Assembly: GCF_050436995.1 (NCBI RefSeq)
Contig: NC_134756.1
Span: forward strand, 5,084,001 to 5,148,000
DNA from: Anticarsia gemmatalis
Lineage: Eukaryota; Arthropoda; Insecta; Lepidoptera; Erebidae
DNA: 64,000 nucleotides
Direction: 5' to 3'
Below the pieces are notes generated by a model. The model did no database searches. It saw only the letters and a program-made list of their open reading frames with translations, and was not told the DNA's origin. This document shows, in pieces, positions 22,345 through 34,368 of the stretch. Every line of letters starts with the position of its first letter. Within the stretch, counting starts at the first letter, position 1. Position numbers and translations under genes: made by a program.

Positions 22345-24011
22345 ATGGGGATAAAAGTAAGTGAAACAATTATTTTAATATTCAACGGGTCAATATTAAC
22401 ATTCTTTGGGCAGGTTTTAATAGTGTTTACTTTCCATTTTAGGTGTGGTGTTCGATAGCGTTAATATTTCTCACGGCTACCAAAGGAGAGCTGTACGATA
22501 ATGTCGCTCAATCTTTTTATGAAAAACCGGAGTCGTCTTCACCAGCGCCGGGACACTCTCAAGCTGCTAGTAATCACCTAGTTCGCATGAAGGAACTCGT
22601 TCTCTACCTAACTCCTGACCAAGTACAGGCTCTACAACAAGCTGGGGCTGTCGTGAAACCTTTCCCTGAATTCGAAAATGCATTACTACAGCAAAAGTAT
22701 CAACAAAACATTCAGGCACAGACCGAGCGTCCATATGAATCCGTTACGACAAGCCAAGATCTTAAGCAAGAAACAGAATTAGACGATTTCTACAAAGTTG
22801 TAAACATTCAGCAAATTAATGAAGATCTATCAATACAGACGCCGCCGCCAGAACAATCAACAGAAAAAACTCGTCCTAAATACAAATACACCCAAAAGTC
22901 ACGACAACAGGAATACTCTACTTCCTACGTACAAAAGAAATTAAACAGAGGTAAAGTACAGTCAACGGAGTATGTTCGTTACCTGCCGAGCTTCGAAAGT
23001 GAAGATTTGAAGATGGAGCCTTTCCGTGCCCAACCATTGCCTGGATATCGTTTTGAAGGGGTTCAGTACAGCTTCGAACCTCAAGTACAATATCAGACTG
23101 AAGCGCCTGCAGAAATCAAGATACCGGACGATGTTCCGCCCGCCTTAGACGTCCCAACCTTGTCAATTCCATCAACAGAAGCTCAACATACGATTCAACC
23201 GATTATTCAGAATGAATCGTCAATGGAAGACAAGGGACCTGTGACATTCGGTGAGCGAGAACCCGCAAAAATTTATGAGTCGGGAGAGGTTCAAACTCCA
23301 ATTGAAATTCAAACAAGTTCTGAATTTAAACCAGTGCAACCTCAAGTGTTGGTAGGACAGCCAGAAGTAGTACCAAAACTATCAGAACCAGCGCCAACTC
23401 CAGCTGCAGTTCAGAGACAATATTCATCACTATTGGCTCCTTTGCTTCGACATGACAAAATAACTGAGAGTATCACTCAACAAAAAGAGGATCTGGTGAA
23501 CAAAGAACGTGCAATTCAAACTAAATTGAAACAGATCAAAGATTCAGGAGATAGTGACGAAGAAAAAATTGCCATTGAACTTGACAAATTAAAAAACAAT
23601 TTAGGAAAACAGAATGCACTAGCAGAGAAATTAGCATTGGAAACCATCTCTAAGAAACCTCAAAATATAGTAAAAGAAGATAATATCTTTAACAGGCGTC
23701 GTCCTGTGGAAATACTGAAACATGCTCCTGTGGCACCGAAAATACTATTGCACGTTCCTAAGTCATCAGAGGTGAGAGTGCCTCAACCGTATCCTCTTCC
23801 ATTGCAAGTGCGTCCGATTCCAGTACCAGTATTGCAACCAGAAACCATTAATATCGATAAACCTGGGACTAGGAATATTTTCGTCAAAGTGGACAACCCC
23901 TACTTATTGTCGAAGAACGCACCACTTGAGATAAGGCATGAACTAGAGAGCAAGTATCCTATTGTTCAGCCTGACAAGTTAACTGTTATACGCCATTTAT
24001 GGGAGCATTAG
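22345..24011 (+). CDS. Secreted Pro/Val-motif protein with a coiled-coil segment
   Basis: Two exons: 22345-22356 (MGIK, donor GTAAGT) and 22443-24011 after TCCATTTTAG, phase 0, 526 residues. The signal peptide ends near residue 19 (TKG|ELY). A conserved-looking stretch LVRMKELVLYLTPDQVQAL follows, then Gln/Pro/Glu-rich sequence, a highly charged helical segment (about residues 345-405, KEDLVNKERAIQTKL and following) likely to form a coiled coil, and a C-terminal part with VRVPQPYPLPLQVRPIPVPV, a degenerate version of the Pro/Val domain of the two upstream genes. It ends in a Leu/Pro/Glu-rich tail. Shared exon design, TATA box and Pro/Val motif place it in the same cluster. Function is unknown; an extracellular matrix or cuticle role is inferred only. 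The family is not recognised. Confidence 0.82.
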
Positions 24012-24346
24012 GTAATATGTATTTTTTATTTCAAGGGATTCATGTGCAATATTAGAGTAATTAAGGATTGTAAGTCTTTGAATAGTATACAATTTATGAT
24101 TTCTTAAGTTAATATTCTATTGTCGCGCTACTAAAACGCCTGAGTAAAAAGTCTGTTTGTTGTAGTGATATAGATATAATGTTACTATAATTGTAGGCGC
24201 TTTGAAACCATGTAGATACTGCAACAAACTGTGTTAATTTGTGCTATATATTTTAGATAAATTTATGTTATTTGTGATATTGCTCCATATGTAACGTTTA
24301 ACATTAAAATATGTGACGTGTGTAACTTACAATGCTAAGTACCAAA

Positions 24347-24352
24347 AATAAA
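24347..24352 (+). terminator. Polyadenylation signal of the third Pro/Val gene
   Basis: AATAAA about 335 bases after the stop codon, followed by a T-rich stretch. Confidence 0.65.
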
Positions 24353-26622
24353 GTCTTTTATCTAACCGTATTTTTTATTTTAGTAATAGCATTTTATAAC
24401 GTTTTTATAAAGAAAGGAACCGTTTTTTCCATCAATTTCGACTGATGTCATGACGACATCTATGACTAGCTTAGACTAAATTTCGCATTCAAATATGCGT
24501 AACATAATGCGGTAATAGTTTAATAGCTAGATAAATTATTCACAATTTTTACATAAATATTAATAACACTCATTAACAATTCATAAATTACAGCGAACAA
24601 GTGAAACTACTTTTACAACTAGGAACGAAAGATATATTTTTTTCGCCATTCGTTCGATCTTCCTTCCGCAGTGGAATTGCAAAACATGTTATTTAGAATA
24701 TCTATACTAATATTATAAAGCTGAAGAGTTTGTTTGTTTGTTTGTTTGTTTGAACGCGCTAATATCAGGAACTACTGGTCCGATTTGAAAAATTATTTCA
24801 GTGTTAGATAGCCCATTTATCGAGGAAGGTTATAGGCTATATATCATCACGCTACGACCAATAGGAGCAGTAGGAGTACCAGTGAAAAATGTTACAAAAA
24901 CGGGGAAAATTATGATTCTCTTATGTGACGCAAGCGAAGTTGCGCGGGTCAGCTAGTCTGGTATATGATCGTAGAAAGCTGGTGCCACCTACAGCGTGAA
25001 TTCGAAATGTCGGACCAGGAAACAGAGACGATGTCGTTTAAAAATCACAAGATTTGTATTCGTGGATTACGCAAAACAGTGGAGTTGTAACATCGCCCTA
25101 CATAAGTATAAGTTTTATTTCTAACGCGTAATTCGTATAATCGTTTGGTGTATGATTCAATAAAGTTATGAATGTACTGAGTCATGTTTTATAAAGAGGT
25201 GATTTTTGTATCAGTCATTAGGTCAGTTCTACGGCTTTGTGGTTAGTTTAAGGTCATCCTACTGTGAGTTCCTATAGATTAATTTTAACCATAGTATGTT
25301 GCGGTCAACTGTTCATATCATACTATGTGAGAACATTACAGTTTACACATTATTTATATTTGCTTGTGAATAAGACGACATACTAAACAAGTTAAGTCGA
25401 AGTTCGAGTTTATAGCAGCTCAAGTTGCAGTTAAATTAATCAGGAAGAACATTATAAATTCGTAGATTTTAATCTTGTATTAAAGCTAATAAGATTACGT
25501 GTTTAATAAATAGTATTCAAATAATAAAATTTCGATTTCTACAGGAAGTTGTAAAGAAATATTTTGAATGTAACATCCATACATAACGAATGAGTATAAA
25601 GTAGGTTGCCCGGCAGAAGCAAGTTGCGGTAAACATTAGCTTTTATTACATAACAGCAATAATACTGTCACACTAAACTGGAACGAATTTAATTACTTAC
25701 TTATTTAACTAAATTACACTTTAAGGAAACGACGGTACTACGCGTCTCATTTCTTCATCGTAAAGGAATTTAAAGACATGTAAATATCAATCATCTCCGC
25801 TAGCGTCATAGTTACTGGATGATAAATACAGTAGCATAATATTTTTGGATTTGTAACGTAATTTCTCCAAATATAAACACAAACGGTTGAAAACAAGGTC
25901 ACTGTTTTTCCTTTTATGGGTTTAAAACAGTCAGTTACGTATTTTAAATACAACGGACGGTGTGAATACCTAAAAAGGAGCCTATAAAACCTGTCTAGAC
26001 TAATAAATTATCCGCGAAAATATCTCACGCAGATTACGTCATATATCTAAGCGGTAAGTAATAGTTATAGTTTAGTATTATTTCCTTGAGTACATATATT
26101 GGCGATATCGTGACTCACTACTCACTAGTAACAAGAAGCAATATCGTGAAATACGGACGCCTTTCACAATTTCTTCGGTTTACTCTGTTTTTCGGACTAC
26201 ATGTTTTGATTGCTCTACTCTGATTAGAATCTATCCGCTTGTTTGCCTCTACGTAATTGTAACATGTAGTCATTTTCTTACATAATAGAGCCTATTTAAT
26301 ATTACGTTGCTAATCCAAAAAAGATACCAATCTATATTTTGAAATTAGCAGGAATATTCGGGGTTTATAAACTGTTTCTAACTGTCGTAAGTGTCTTAGT
26401 TAAATAATTAATTACGTGATCAAACCTTTGATTCCATGAATATTCTGAACAGCATTATAATCAGGCTGTAACAATTACATGATACAGCACTAATTGCCTG
26501 CTATTGCCGCGTATATTCTACGGTCTAGTGGAGCAGAAGAGTATCGATTCAATGTATTCAGTGTTATGTTCATGCCACAAGCTGTCAGAAATGAAAGATT
26601 AATGTTTATATAATAACAAACA
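24353..26622. other. Intergenic, one Helitron-like element
   Basis: Apart from the Helitron-like copy at 24701-24956 nothing is recognisable. The minus frame at 25747-25953 has no supporting features. Confidence 0.5.
24701..24956 (+). mobile_element. Non-autonomous Helitron-like element
   Basis: Begins with TC (TCTATACTAATATTATAAAG), includes a (GTTT)n stretch, and ends in CTAG. Some 8 bases before the end is a short hairpin, CGCAA/TTGCG with loop GCGAAG. Left neighbour A and right neighbour T, so insertion is between A and T with no target duplication. These are the marks of Helitron termini. No coding capacity. A second, inverted copy is at 42832-43065. Confidence 0.75.
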
Positions 26623-26628
26623 TTTATT
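26623..26628 (-). terminator. Likely polyadenylation signal of the His-rich protein gene
   Basis: AATAAA on the minus strand, about 460 bases past the stop codon at 27085. It is the first canonical hexamer I noticed in that direction. Confidence 0.4.
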
Positions 26629-27084
26629 AATATCACAATTTCTCTGGGACTCAATCAACGGTCGCCTAAGTCACAATAATCACTAATACGAGAATCAAGC
26701 GAGAGAACATTTATATCGGAACAATCACACGAACAAGCAGTCGATCAACTCAACTCGGATCACATCACGCGGTCACTTTCTAACACCTAACGGTACTGTT
26801 TCTAACGTTCATAATTTAATTGCCGCGTAATGTCCAAAATCTCTATCGATCAAACATCAACCTAAAGATAAAAGATTGCCTAATTTGTAGAATTAAATCT
26901 ATATCAGGTACATTTTGATTTCATAACGCCTTCCAACTGCATTAAGTAAGCTGAATACATATTAGTCTCATGTTTTAAACTGACGTGTACTAATATCAAC
27001 AGGCAAGAGATAGACCTAATTAATTTCGAAGGTGGAGTGAACTCCACGCTTGCATGCCCGCGGTTAAGTCTAAACTAAATGCAG

Positions 27085-28185
27085 TTAATAGCTGTCATAT
27101 TTGTAGCCTTCGCCGGCGTCGCCGAGTCCGTGTCCGGCCTCCGCAAGGTAGTGTCCCTCGGCTTCGGGCTGGTGAGCCAGCTCAGCGTAGCCCTTCAGTC
27201 CTTCACCGCCATCGTAGCCCTCGAATCCACCAGAAAGATGCTCGTAGCCTCCGTGCTCGTAGCCACCGTGCTCCAGAGCGGCGGCGAGGTGATCGGTGTT
27301 ATGCCTGTCGTCTTCAAGGACCAGACCATGACCGTGGGAGTGCTGGGTCTCAGGGTGGATGAGCTTCAGGTTCGACTCAGATTTGCCTTTCTCGAGGGGA
27401 TGCTTGAGCAGATGGCTGTGTTCTTTCTTAACGTATACGGGAACGGGGTGGAAGTGCTCGAACTTGATCGACTGGTGTGATTTAGCATGTTCATGTTCTA
27501 TTTGATGGTGATGTCCAGTTTCGCCGATAAGCGCATGGTGATCATATTTAGCCTCCAGCTGAGGCTCCTCGTGAATGAGTCCGGGGTAAGCGGCAGCCAC
27601 GGCCAGGAATCCCAGGAAGATCTGTTAGCAAATAAATTAAAATTAAGTATTATTCATAAGAAGATTACTTTGAAAGCTGCGACAGATATTCTTGCCAGAG
27701 CTTGCAAGTGATGTCAGCTTGTGTAATAAACTGTAAGTCCCACTATAATTTTGCAGCAATAACGGATGTTGGCCTGCCAATTAACTGACGAAGAATAGGC
27801 GATAAACTATCGAGCCTACTATCTCTAAACCAGTTTCGCGGTGGACAGTACTCGTAGAATACAGTCTGTCTGATTTATGTAACGCAAACAACTTCCTATG
27901 AAACTAATCCTCGTGTTGCTCACGTAACAGGAAGAATTGCTCTTATAGATGCTTCACTGAATTCGTTCATATTTCAGTGCGTTCAATCAATCGATGAATG
28001 CTTCTTGGCTATTAAGACTATTTAAAAGTATAATGAGTAAATTAACATATTCAGCACAATCCAATTAGCACGATCACGCGTAAGTTAGACAACGAACGAG
28101 CTCGACGAGCGCACTGAATAAACGAGTCGAGTTAGGCACTAGATCACAACGGTACAACTGCACAGTTACGCACATGGTACTTCAT
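27085..28185 (-). CDS. Secreted His-rich small protein, cuticle-like
   Basis: Minus-strand gene with a proposed exon 1 at 28185-28174 (MKYH, donor GTGCGT) and exon 2 at 27621-27085 behind a TTTGCTAACAG acceptor, phase 0, 182 residues. The joined N-terminus MKYHIFLGFLAVAAAYPG is a clean signal peptide. The mature protein has many His pairs (HHALIGETGHHHQ, EHEHAKSHQ), an HPVPVYVKKEHSH element, an acidic middle and a Gly/Tyr/His-rich end with a doubled EHGGY. Exon 2 is well supported. Exon 1 rests on its position 80 bases after a TATA box, its fit in phase and the four-codon pattern of the neighbours; its donor is not ideal. No Pro/Val repeat domain, so it is not a clear member of that family. 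Possibly a cuticle or metal-binding matrix protein; not identified. Confidence 0.75.
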
Positions 28186-28261
28186 TGCGGCGGTGGATGA
28201 GTGGTGCACCTTACTCCACGAGAGGGTGGTGGGTAATGCCAGCACTTGTAATTTGCATCGC

Positions 28262-28268
28262 TTTTATA
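28262..28268 (-). promoter_or_regulatory. TATA box of the His-rich protein gene
   Basis: On the minus strand the sequence reads GTATAAAAG, with transcription expected near 28240 and the ATG of proposed exon 1 at 28185. No other good TATA site lies between it and exon 2. Confidence 0.6.
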
Positions 28269-28657
28269 CTCGTTTTCACTCAACAGGCGGAGTGTGCGAG
28301 TGCTCTGTTTGCAGTTACGTGTGCGCCGAAAGCCACATTGTCAGTCTATCGGCGTCTCAATTAGAACAATAGATAGAAATTTGTTGGGAGATATATGGTA
28401 AAAACGTTCGATAGCGACAACATTAACATATTTTGCCACCATCATCACGTAACATCTTCACTGTGCTCGTAATTGTTCGGTAATCAATAGACAAACTAGC
28501 GACTTGATTTACATATTTTATATAAGTTCTTCAAATATGAATAAGCTTAGCGCCGTCTTATTTGCGCATTACCGTAGTAAAACTGTTTTAAAATTTTAAT
28601 TATGTTAAGGTGCATCGATCTAGAAATACGAATACATTTTAATCATGGAGTGTTATA
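28269..28657. other. Upstream flank of the His-rich gene
   Basis: No gene or repeat recognised between the TATA box and the left end of the palindromic mariner-type element. Confidence 0.5.
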
Positions 28658-29119
28658 CAGGGTGTCCCAAAACTCAACGATAATCCGAGACAGGATGAAA
28701 GGCCAAGTCATACCGGCCATAGGAAAAGTAAAAAAAAAATTCCATATCACTTAGTTCAGCAATAATAGACACTTTTCAAAAAAGTTGAAATTTCACACCC
28801 ATGGTCGCATTTTCAAGTCCTGTGATCACCAATGTCACAATTTCGCTGTGATTTTTTGAATTTCGTGATTTCAATTAAATATGCTATTCATCGTATAACA
28901 AATTAATGCACAAAACATTGTTAATTTAATAAAAAAAGTTAAGTTTTAGTGAGTCATCTTTCTCAAAAATATCGTTAGTCAACTTTGACGCTTCATACTG
29001 AAAAAAAAATGTACTACACTACCCTTGGCAAGTTATTTCAAAAGTTGGCGCATTTAATCAAGATTTCAAAATAGTATAACACTTGCCACTTTTCTTGCCA
29101 TTAAAAATGTTATTTTTAT

Positions 29120-29326
29120 TTGAACGAAGAGTATCCTCGCAAATGGATCGGACGCAGTGGTACAATTTTATGGCATCCTCGTTTCCCCGATCTAAATCTA
29201 GTAGATATTTTTTACTGGGAATGCATAAAAGAAAAAGTCTATTCAAAATCAATACAAAATCTATCAGAACTTCGCCAGAAAATTGACACAGCGTCAGAAG
29301 AAATAAATGCAAGAAATTTTGCTTGA
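29120..29326 (+). pseudogene. Mariner-type transposase C-terminal fragment, left arm
   Basis: About 68 codons with WIGRSG, a PDLNLVDIFYWE motif (the usual form has P in place of the second L) and KEKVY, typical of the end of a DDE transposase of the mariner superfamily. It lacks the N-terminal helix-turn-helix and upstream catalytic residues. The twin copy in the right arm keeps the canonical PDLNPVD. Confidence 0.75.
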
Positions 29327-29588
29327 CTGGTGAAAAAACCTTTTGTACGTCGTTGCAGAGCCTGTATTCGTGCCAGAGGTAAGCAATTATTTTTAGTAAA
29401 GATGTAATTGAGTCAGTCCATAACAAATATTTAATGTAATAAACATAATAGGTTATAATAATTTAAAAAAAAATGAACAAACCATCGATCTTATTTAATT
29501 ATTATCCTTAAACTAAAGTAATTCCGAATTGTTTTCCTCTAGCATGAATTCAGGCTCTGCAACGCCTTACAAAAGACCTTTGCACCGG

Positions 29589-29795
29589 TCAATCAAAATT
29601 CCTTGCATTTATTTCGTCTGACGCTGTGTCAATTTTCTGGCTAAGTTCTGATAGATTTTGTATTGATTTCGAATAAACTTTTTCTTTTATGCATTCCCAG
29701 TAAAAAATATCTACTGGATTTAGATCGGGAGAACAAGGAAGCCATAAAATTGTACCACTGCGTCCGATCCATTTGCGAGGATACTCTTCGTTCAA
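29589..29795 (-). pseudogene. Mariner-type transposase C-terminal fragment, right arm
   Basis: Inverted twin of the left-arm fragment, 68 codons, about 90% identical by eye, with PDLNPVD intact. Both fragments end at equivalent stop codons close to the central spacer. Confidence 0.75.
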
Positions 29796-32460
29796 ATAAA
29801 AATAACATTTTTAATGGCAAGAAAAGTGGCAAGTGTTATACTATTTTGAAATCTTGATTAAATGCGCCAACTTTTGAAATAACTTGCCAAGGGTAGTGTA
29901 GTACATTTTTTTTTCAGTATGAAGCGTCAAAGTTGACTAACGATATTTTTGAGAAAGATGACTCACTAAAACTTAACTTTTTTTATTAAATTAACAATGT
30001 TTTGTGCATTAATTTGTTATACGATTAATAGCATATTTAATTAAGATCACGAAATTCAAAAAAACACAGCGAAATTGTAACATTGGTGATCACAGGACTT
30101 GAAAATGCGACCAAGGGTGTGGAATTTCAACTTTTTTGAAAAGTGTCTATTATTGCTGAACTAAGTGATATGGAATTTTTTTTTTATTTTTCCTATAGCC
30201 AGTATGACTTGGCCTTTCATCCTGTCTCGGATTATCGTTGAGTTTTGGGACACCCTGTATAACTTTGTCAAATATATTTTATACATATTATACCCATTAT
30301 GCAAAGTAAATGATGATAAGAATTAAAATAAATTTGAAATATTTATGATTTGGAGATTGATAATAAGAAGTTAGGTAATTTAATTATTTTCTCTAATTAT
30401 AATTTATGGGGCCGGACATAAAAACTCCGTAAAAAAAGAAAATTCCAACGTCTTTCAATAAAGCCTAAAACTGGTGATTTAAGATCGTTTAACTTTGCCT
30501 ACTTATTTATTTTATATGTTAGATATATGTATGTTTTAGAAAATGTCTTAGGAATTAATCCAACTATGCAGAAAAATTGAGATAAACGTTAATATAAAAC
30601 CATATTCTTTAAGTCCTGACCTTCACTTTCTGGTATCAAATTCAGGCAATAAACATTAGTGCATTATACAAATGTGTGTTTAAACGTAATATTCAGAGCA
30701 AGGACGATTCATATTTTCATATTGTTTGCATAATCTTGTTAAAAGCATCACTTGAAAGCTGGTTTCACAATGTTCATGTTATAAAATTTAAGCGATATTA
30801 TGTTGGTATCGCACATTGTATAATAATAATTGCTGAATGCGCATTGACATAGTTATATTCTACATCCGATCGTTCACAAATAAATAGCAATGAAAGTGAT
30901 TTATACGTAACTGAGATTAGAACAATTACCATAAGTTTGTGGTATGACAAACTTGTAATTATTAGGTTGTTATAGAATCGAGCACACTGGAAATAACGAC
31001 TTTTCCGGATTGCAACGACATAATTTTAGTATAATTATTATTTCTATGAAATAAGGTTTGCAAACAAGCATCTTTTATAATTCAAAGTAACTTTGTTTAC
31101 AATACAAATTAAATAATGATAAAAGAATCACGAGTTTTCTACTTCTTAAAAATACTCTGAAATAAATGACTATCCTGTTGCTTGATTATTAAAGAAAAAT
31201 TAAGTCAGGTCAGGTAATGTATTTAATTTGTAGTCTCACGTATTCATAACCATTGTCTAATGCCCGTTGTATATGTTCGAAGAACATGGTCTCTAATGAG
31301 CAGTAGGTATCTATTATAAAGCCTGTGGAAAGACGCATTCTTCTCATACACAAAGACTAAAAAGGCTTCACCAAAATGAAAAATCTGTCCATCTAAGAGG
31401 GCCTTCACAGAAGAGCCGCCTTCTGTGAAGTTCCTTCGGTTCAGTAACTAGATAAATCGTCATAACTAGCAATTTTCTACTTGCTCCGAAGACTGGCTAG
31501 TAAAATATGACGACCTACCACTTCAACCATTGAATACAAGTGTTTCCATTCATAAAACGCCGTAAAACCTGCAACACGTAAGCTGAAAGTGAAAACCCCC
31601 GTTAACAGTGATTTTTATTTCCCCAAGAGTTTCCGTTCTCTTGAATGTTTTGAATGCAAGTAATAATTAGTAAGTTGATTGTTGATTGCGACGCAATCGC
31701 TTGATCAAAGCCCACTTCGTCTCGACTCGACCACTTTTGCAAGTACTTCAGTTTTAGTTTCAAAATACATTTGCACAATGTGCGTACGCATCAGACAATG
31801 AATCCTTTGTTTTTGTAATCGAGATGTCTTGTAATGTCGATCATCATAAATTGGAAAGCCATGTTCTTTTTGTTACGCATCTTAGCATTATGGATTGTTT
31901 ACTTGTGCAAGTTTTTTTCTGATTTAAATTGCTTTGTTCCATTGTTTTATTGGAATACATAATGTCCATATATGGTTTAATGCGAGTATGTTCTACTCCT
32001 TTTAATAATAGTATAACAGTTTATATTGCGTTTTGTGTAATAGGAAATAATTTAAATTTTTAAAGAACACTCGTCACGTACCGAGATTCTTTCGGACACA
32101 ATCCTCCTTTACCTAAAATAACCAACTTAAAATCAAGTTCAGCTTTATTTTAAACGGTTCTTATTATAACTTGATTTTAATGATAATAAAACCAGAATAT
32201 TAAAGTACAATGAAATCGCTGATATTCGATATAACTGTTTTAAGATAAAATTGAAGTGAAGGGGTTAAGTACATTCAGTAGTACCTTCGCACGCGGATCT
32301 AAAAATAATGTAACATACTTTCAATACAGTTTCATTGTTTCGTAATCTAATGGGGACAATACCCATTAGTTTTGTGTTTTACTTTGAACGTAATTACTTT
32401 AAATTGGGGTCCTAAAGTTACTAGTAACGGTTCCGTGTTACCGAGTAACCGAGTAAGGTT

Positions 32461-32707
32461 TGCTTCACACACATTCGGGTCGGCATTAATCGGCTTAACC
32501 GGCCGGTAAAAATCATAGATGAATTTTCAGGAAAATGCCGCTCGACATCGCCGCGCCTGAATGTTTAAACGTAATTGTGGCGATTGAACCCGAAGGAACT
32601 ACCCGTTCGGCTCAAGCCGAACAAGTGTAGTAATTGCTTCGAGTCAGTTTTGTTGTTCAATAAATACTGTCAAACCGACAATGCCGACCCGAATTTTTGC
32701 GTAGCAA
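32461..32707. mobile_element. Inverted-repeat element, MITE-like
   Basis: ATTCGGGTCGGCATT (left) and AATGCCGACCCGAAT (right) are perfect inverted repeats about 210 bp apart, extended outward by TTGCTTC/TAGCAAG-type similarity. Inside is a perfect 8-bp hairpin, GTTCGGCTCAAGCCGAAC. No coding capacity; target duplication not clear. Confidence 0.5.
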
Positions 32708-34161
32708 GCCATACATGCCCAAACAATAATGATTAAATCAAATCTCTTTGCGTAAATTCATTACATAAAAATGCACTTTTATGACAGTTATGTGTTTTGT
32801 AAATATTCTTTTCATTCGTTCTATATCTTGTTCAACCAAAATTTGATATTATACACAAGTTATGTTTAAGTCATAAATAAGAAGCCTTGATGGTTTAATG
32901 CTTATAAAGAGGTATTTGATTCTGTATTGAACTTGTACTAATTTCGTAACTTTCAGACTCTTCGGGTAAATGTTATTTAAAATTGCAGGATATTATGTCT
33001 GGTATGTTTCCTTTAAATGAAAACATTTATTTGTACTGAATATATAAAACATAAATTTTAAAACAAACAAATTATATGAAGAATTGTAGATCATTATCTT
33101 TATTTTAAACAAGGCATATCTCCGACTAAAATAAACGGTTCGGAATAAACGGTTCGGTCGACAACGATTAGGTCGCTGGGACTTTTACAAATATATAAAC
33201 AACGAACACAAAGCCCAACTAGATCAGAAAAATCAATATCTAAATCAAAGAATTATATATTTTTCGTTGGAATCAAATTTAATTCCTCAACAGTGGCACT
33301 AACATTTCAACTATCTAAACTGCAGCAACACAAACGCCGACAGATAAAGTATATATTTAATATAATTAAAATAATTGATTGCATATCACTACCTAATAGA
33401 TGCGAGATGAATTGCGCACTTGAGATGATTAATGTACGAGAATGCTGATCTTGAATAGGCAATAACACGATGCGCCTTGAGCATCGAGTGAAGCCTTGCA
33501 TCATGTAGAGGTTTTACACTCATTAATTTAAATAATGTGCATTTTTTTATACGCAATTGTTGTCTTTCAGTGTATCATAGAATGTTTATAAGAATTTATG
33601 ACATGATGTGACCACAGTGCTTTTTATAGCTTTTTTATTCAGATCGTAGCTGTGTTTATCTTCATGTTATTTGTGTATTATTTTTTTTGTTACCTGTAGC
33701 ACTCACTGTTCTGTTACCAAAATGTCAAGTAGATCTTAGGGCTTAAGACGGTGTAAAAGTTTATATTCATAACTAGGCTCACTTTTTTGTTTAATTTAAA
33801 ATGAACAATAAATTAAATGGACTTAACGAACTGTTGTGAAAAAAAATATTAGTGGATGATGTTCGTAGTTTTATGTATCTTACACATGCACGAAATATTT
33901 TGAAGTGTGAAGTCAGAATGTGTTGAATGCAATATACTCGGATCACATATTGCCATCAATTAGGTAACCGCTGATGGTAACTACTCAATACGTGTCGATG
34001 ATTTCAAATCAGCACAGTTGTGGTTACTGCATTTGAATTGAATCATTTTATTGCTATATTCGTCCTACATAATAATAATATCAATAATACTGCTGATTTG
34101 TGTCATCTCACTGCTGGGTAAAAGCTTGCCCTCATAAAGTTCCTTCTTTTCGATCTTTTAG

Positions 34162-34368
34162 GTCGGAGAAAAAGTCTTTTCGCATTATAATATGTATGAA
34201 CTTGTAATGAAATCTTTTCTCTACACAAAAAAGCTCGATATTTGGGTACCGCACGAGCTCACTGAAAGAAACCTAATGAATCGTGTACTCAATTTTAATT
34301 CTTGAAGCCAAAGAGATTTTTTTACAAGTTATTAGATACTATAATGCGAAAATACTTTTTCCCCGACC
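34162..34368 (+). mobile_element. Deletion derivative of a mariner element
   Basis: Inverted termini (GGTCGGAGAAAAAGTCTTTT and its near-complement), flanked on both sides by TA. The interior keeps about 20 codons of a mariner transposase, including WVPHELTERNLMNRV, a conserved N-terminal motif of mariner transposases. Nothing else of the enzyme remains, so it is a non-autonomous copy. Confidence 0.8.

Larger units (their letters stand above)
28658..30257. mobile_element. Nearly palindromic mariner-type element, 1.6 kb
   Basis: Flanked by TA dinucleotides (28656-28657 and 30258-30259), the target duplication of Tc1/mariner elements. The ends are CAGGGTGTCCCAAAACTCAA and its complement. Not only the ends but the whole element is inverted: arm 28658 to about 29385 matches arm about 29540 to 30257 in reverse complement with scattered differences, leaving a spacer of roughly 150 bases. 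Each arm carries the C-terminal part of a DDE transposase frame (29120-29326 plus strand; 29589-29795 minus strand) with PRKWIGRSG and PDLN(P/L)VDIFYWE motifs, pointing toward the centre. The N-terminal DNA-binding part and the first catalytic Asp are absent, so the element is non-autonomous. It probably arose by inverted duplication of one half. Confidence 0.88.

Noticed and set aside
29058..29426. 122-codon minus-strand open frame in the palindromic element
   Set aside because: Antisense of the transposase fragment. The sense frame has the conserved PDLN-VD motif.
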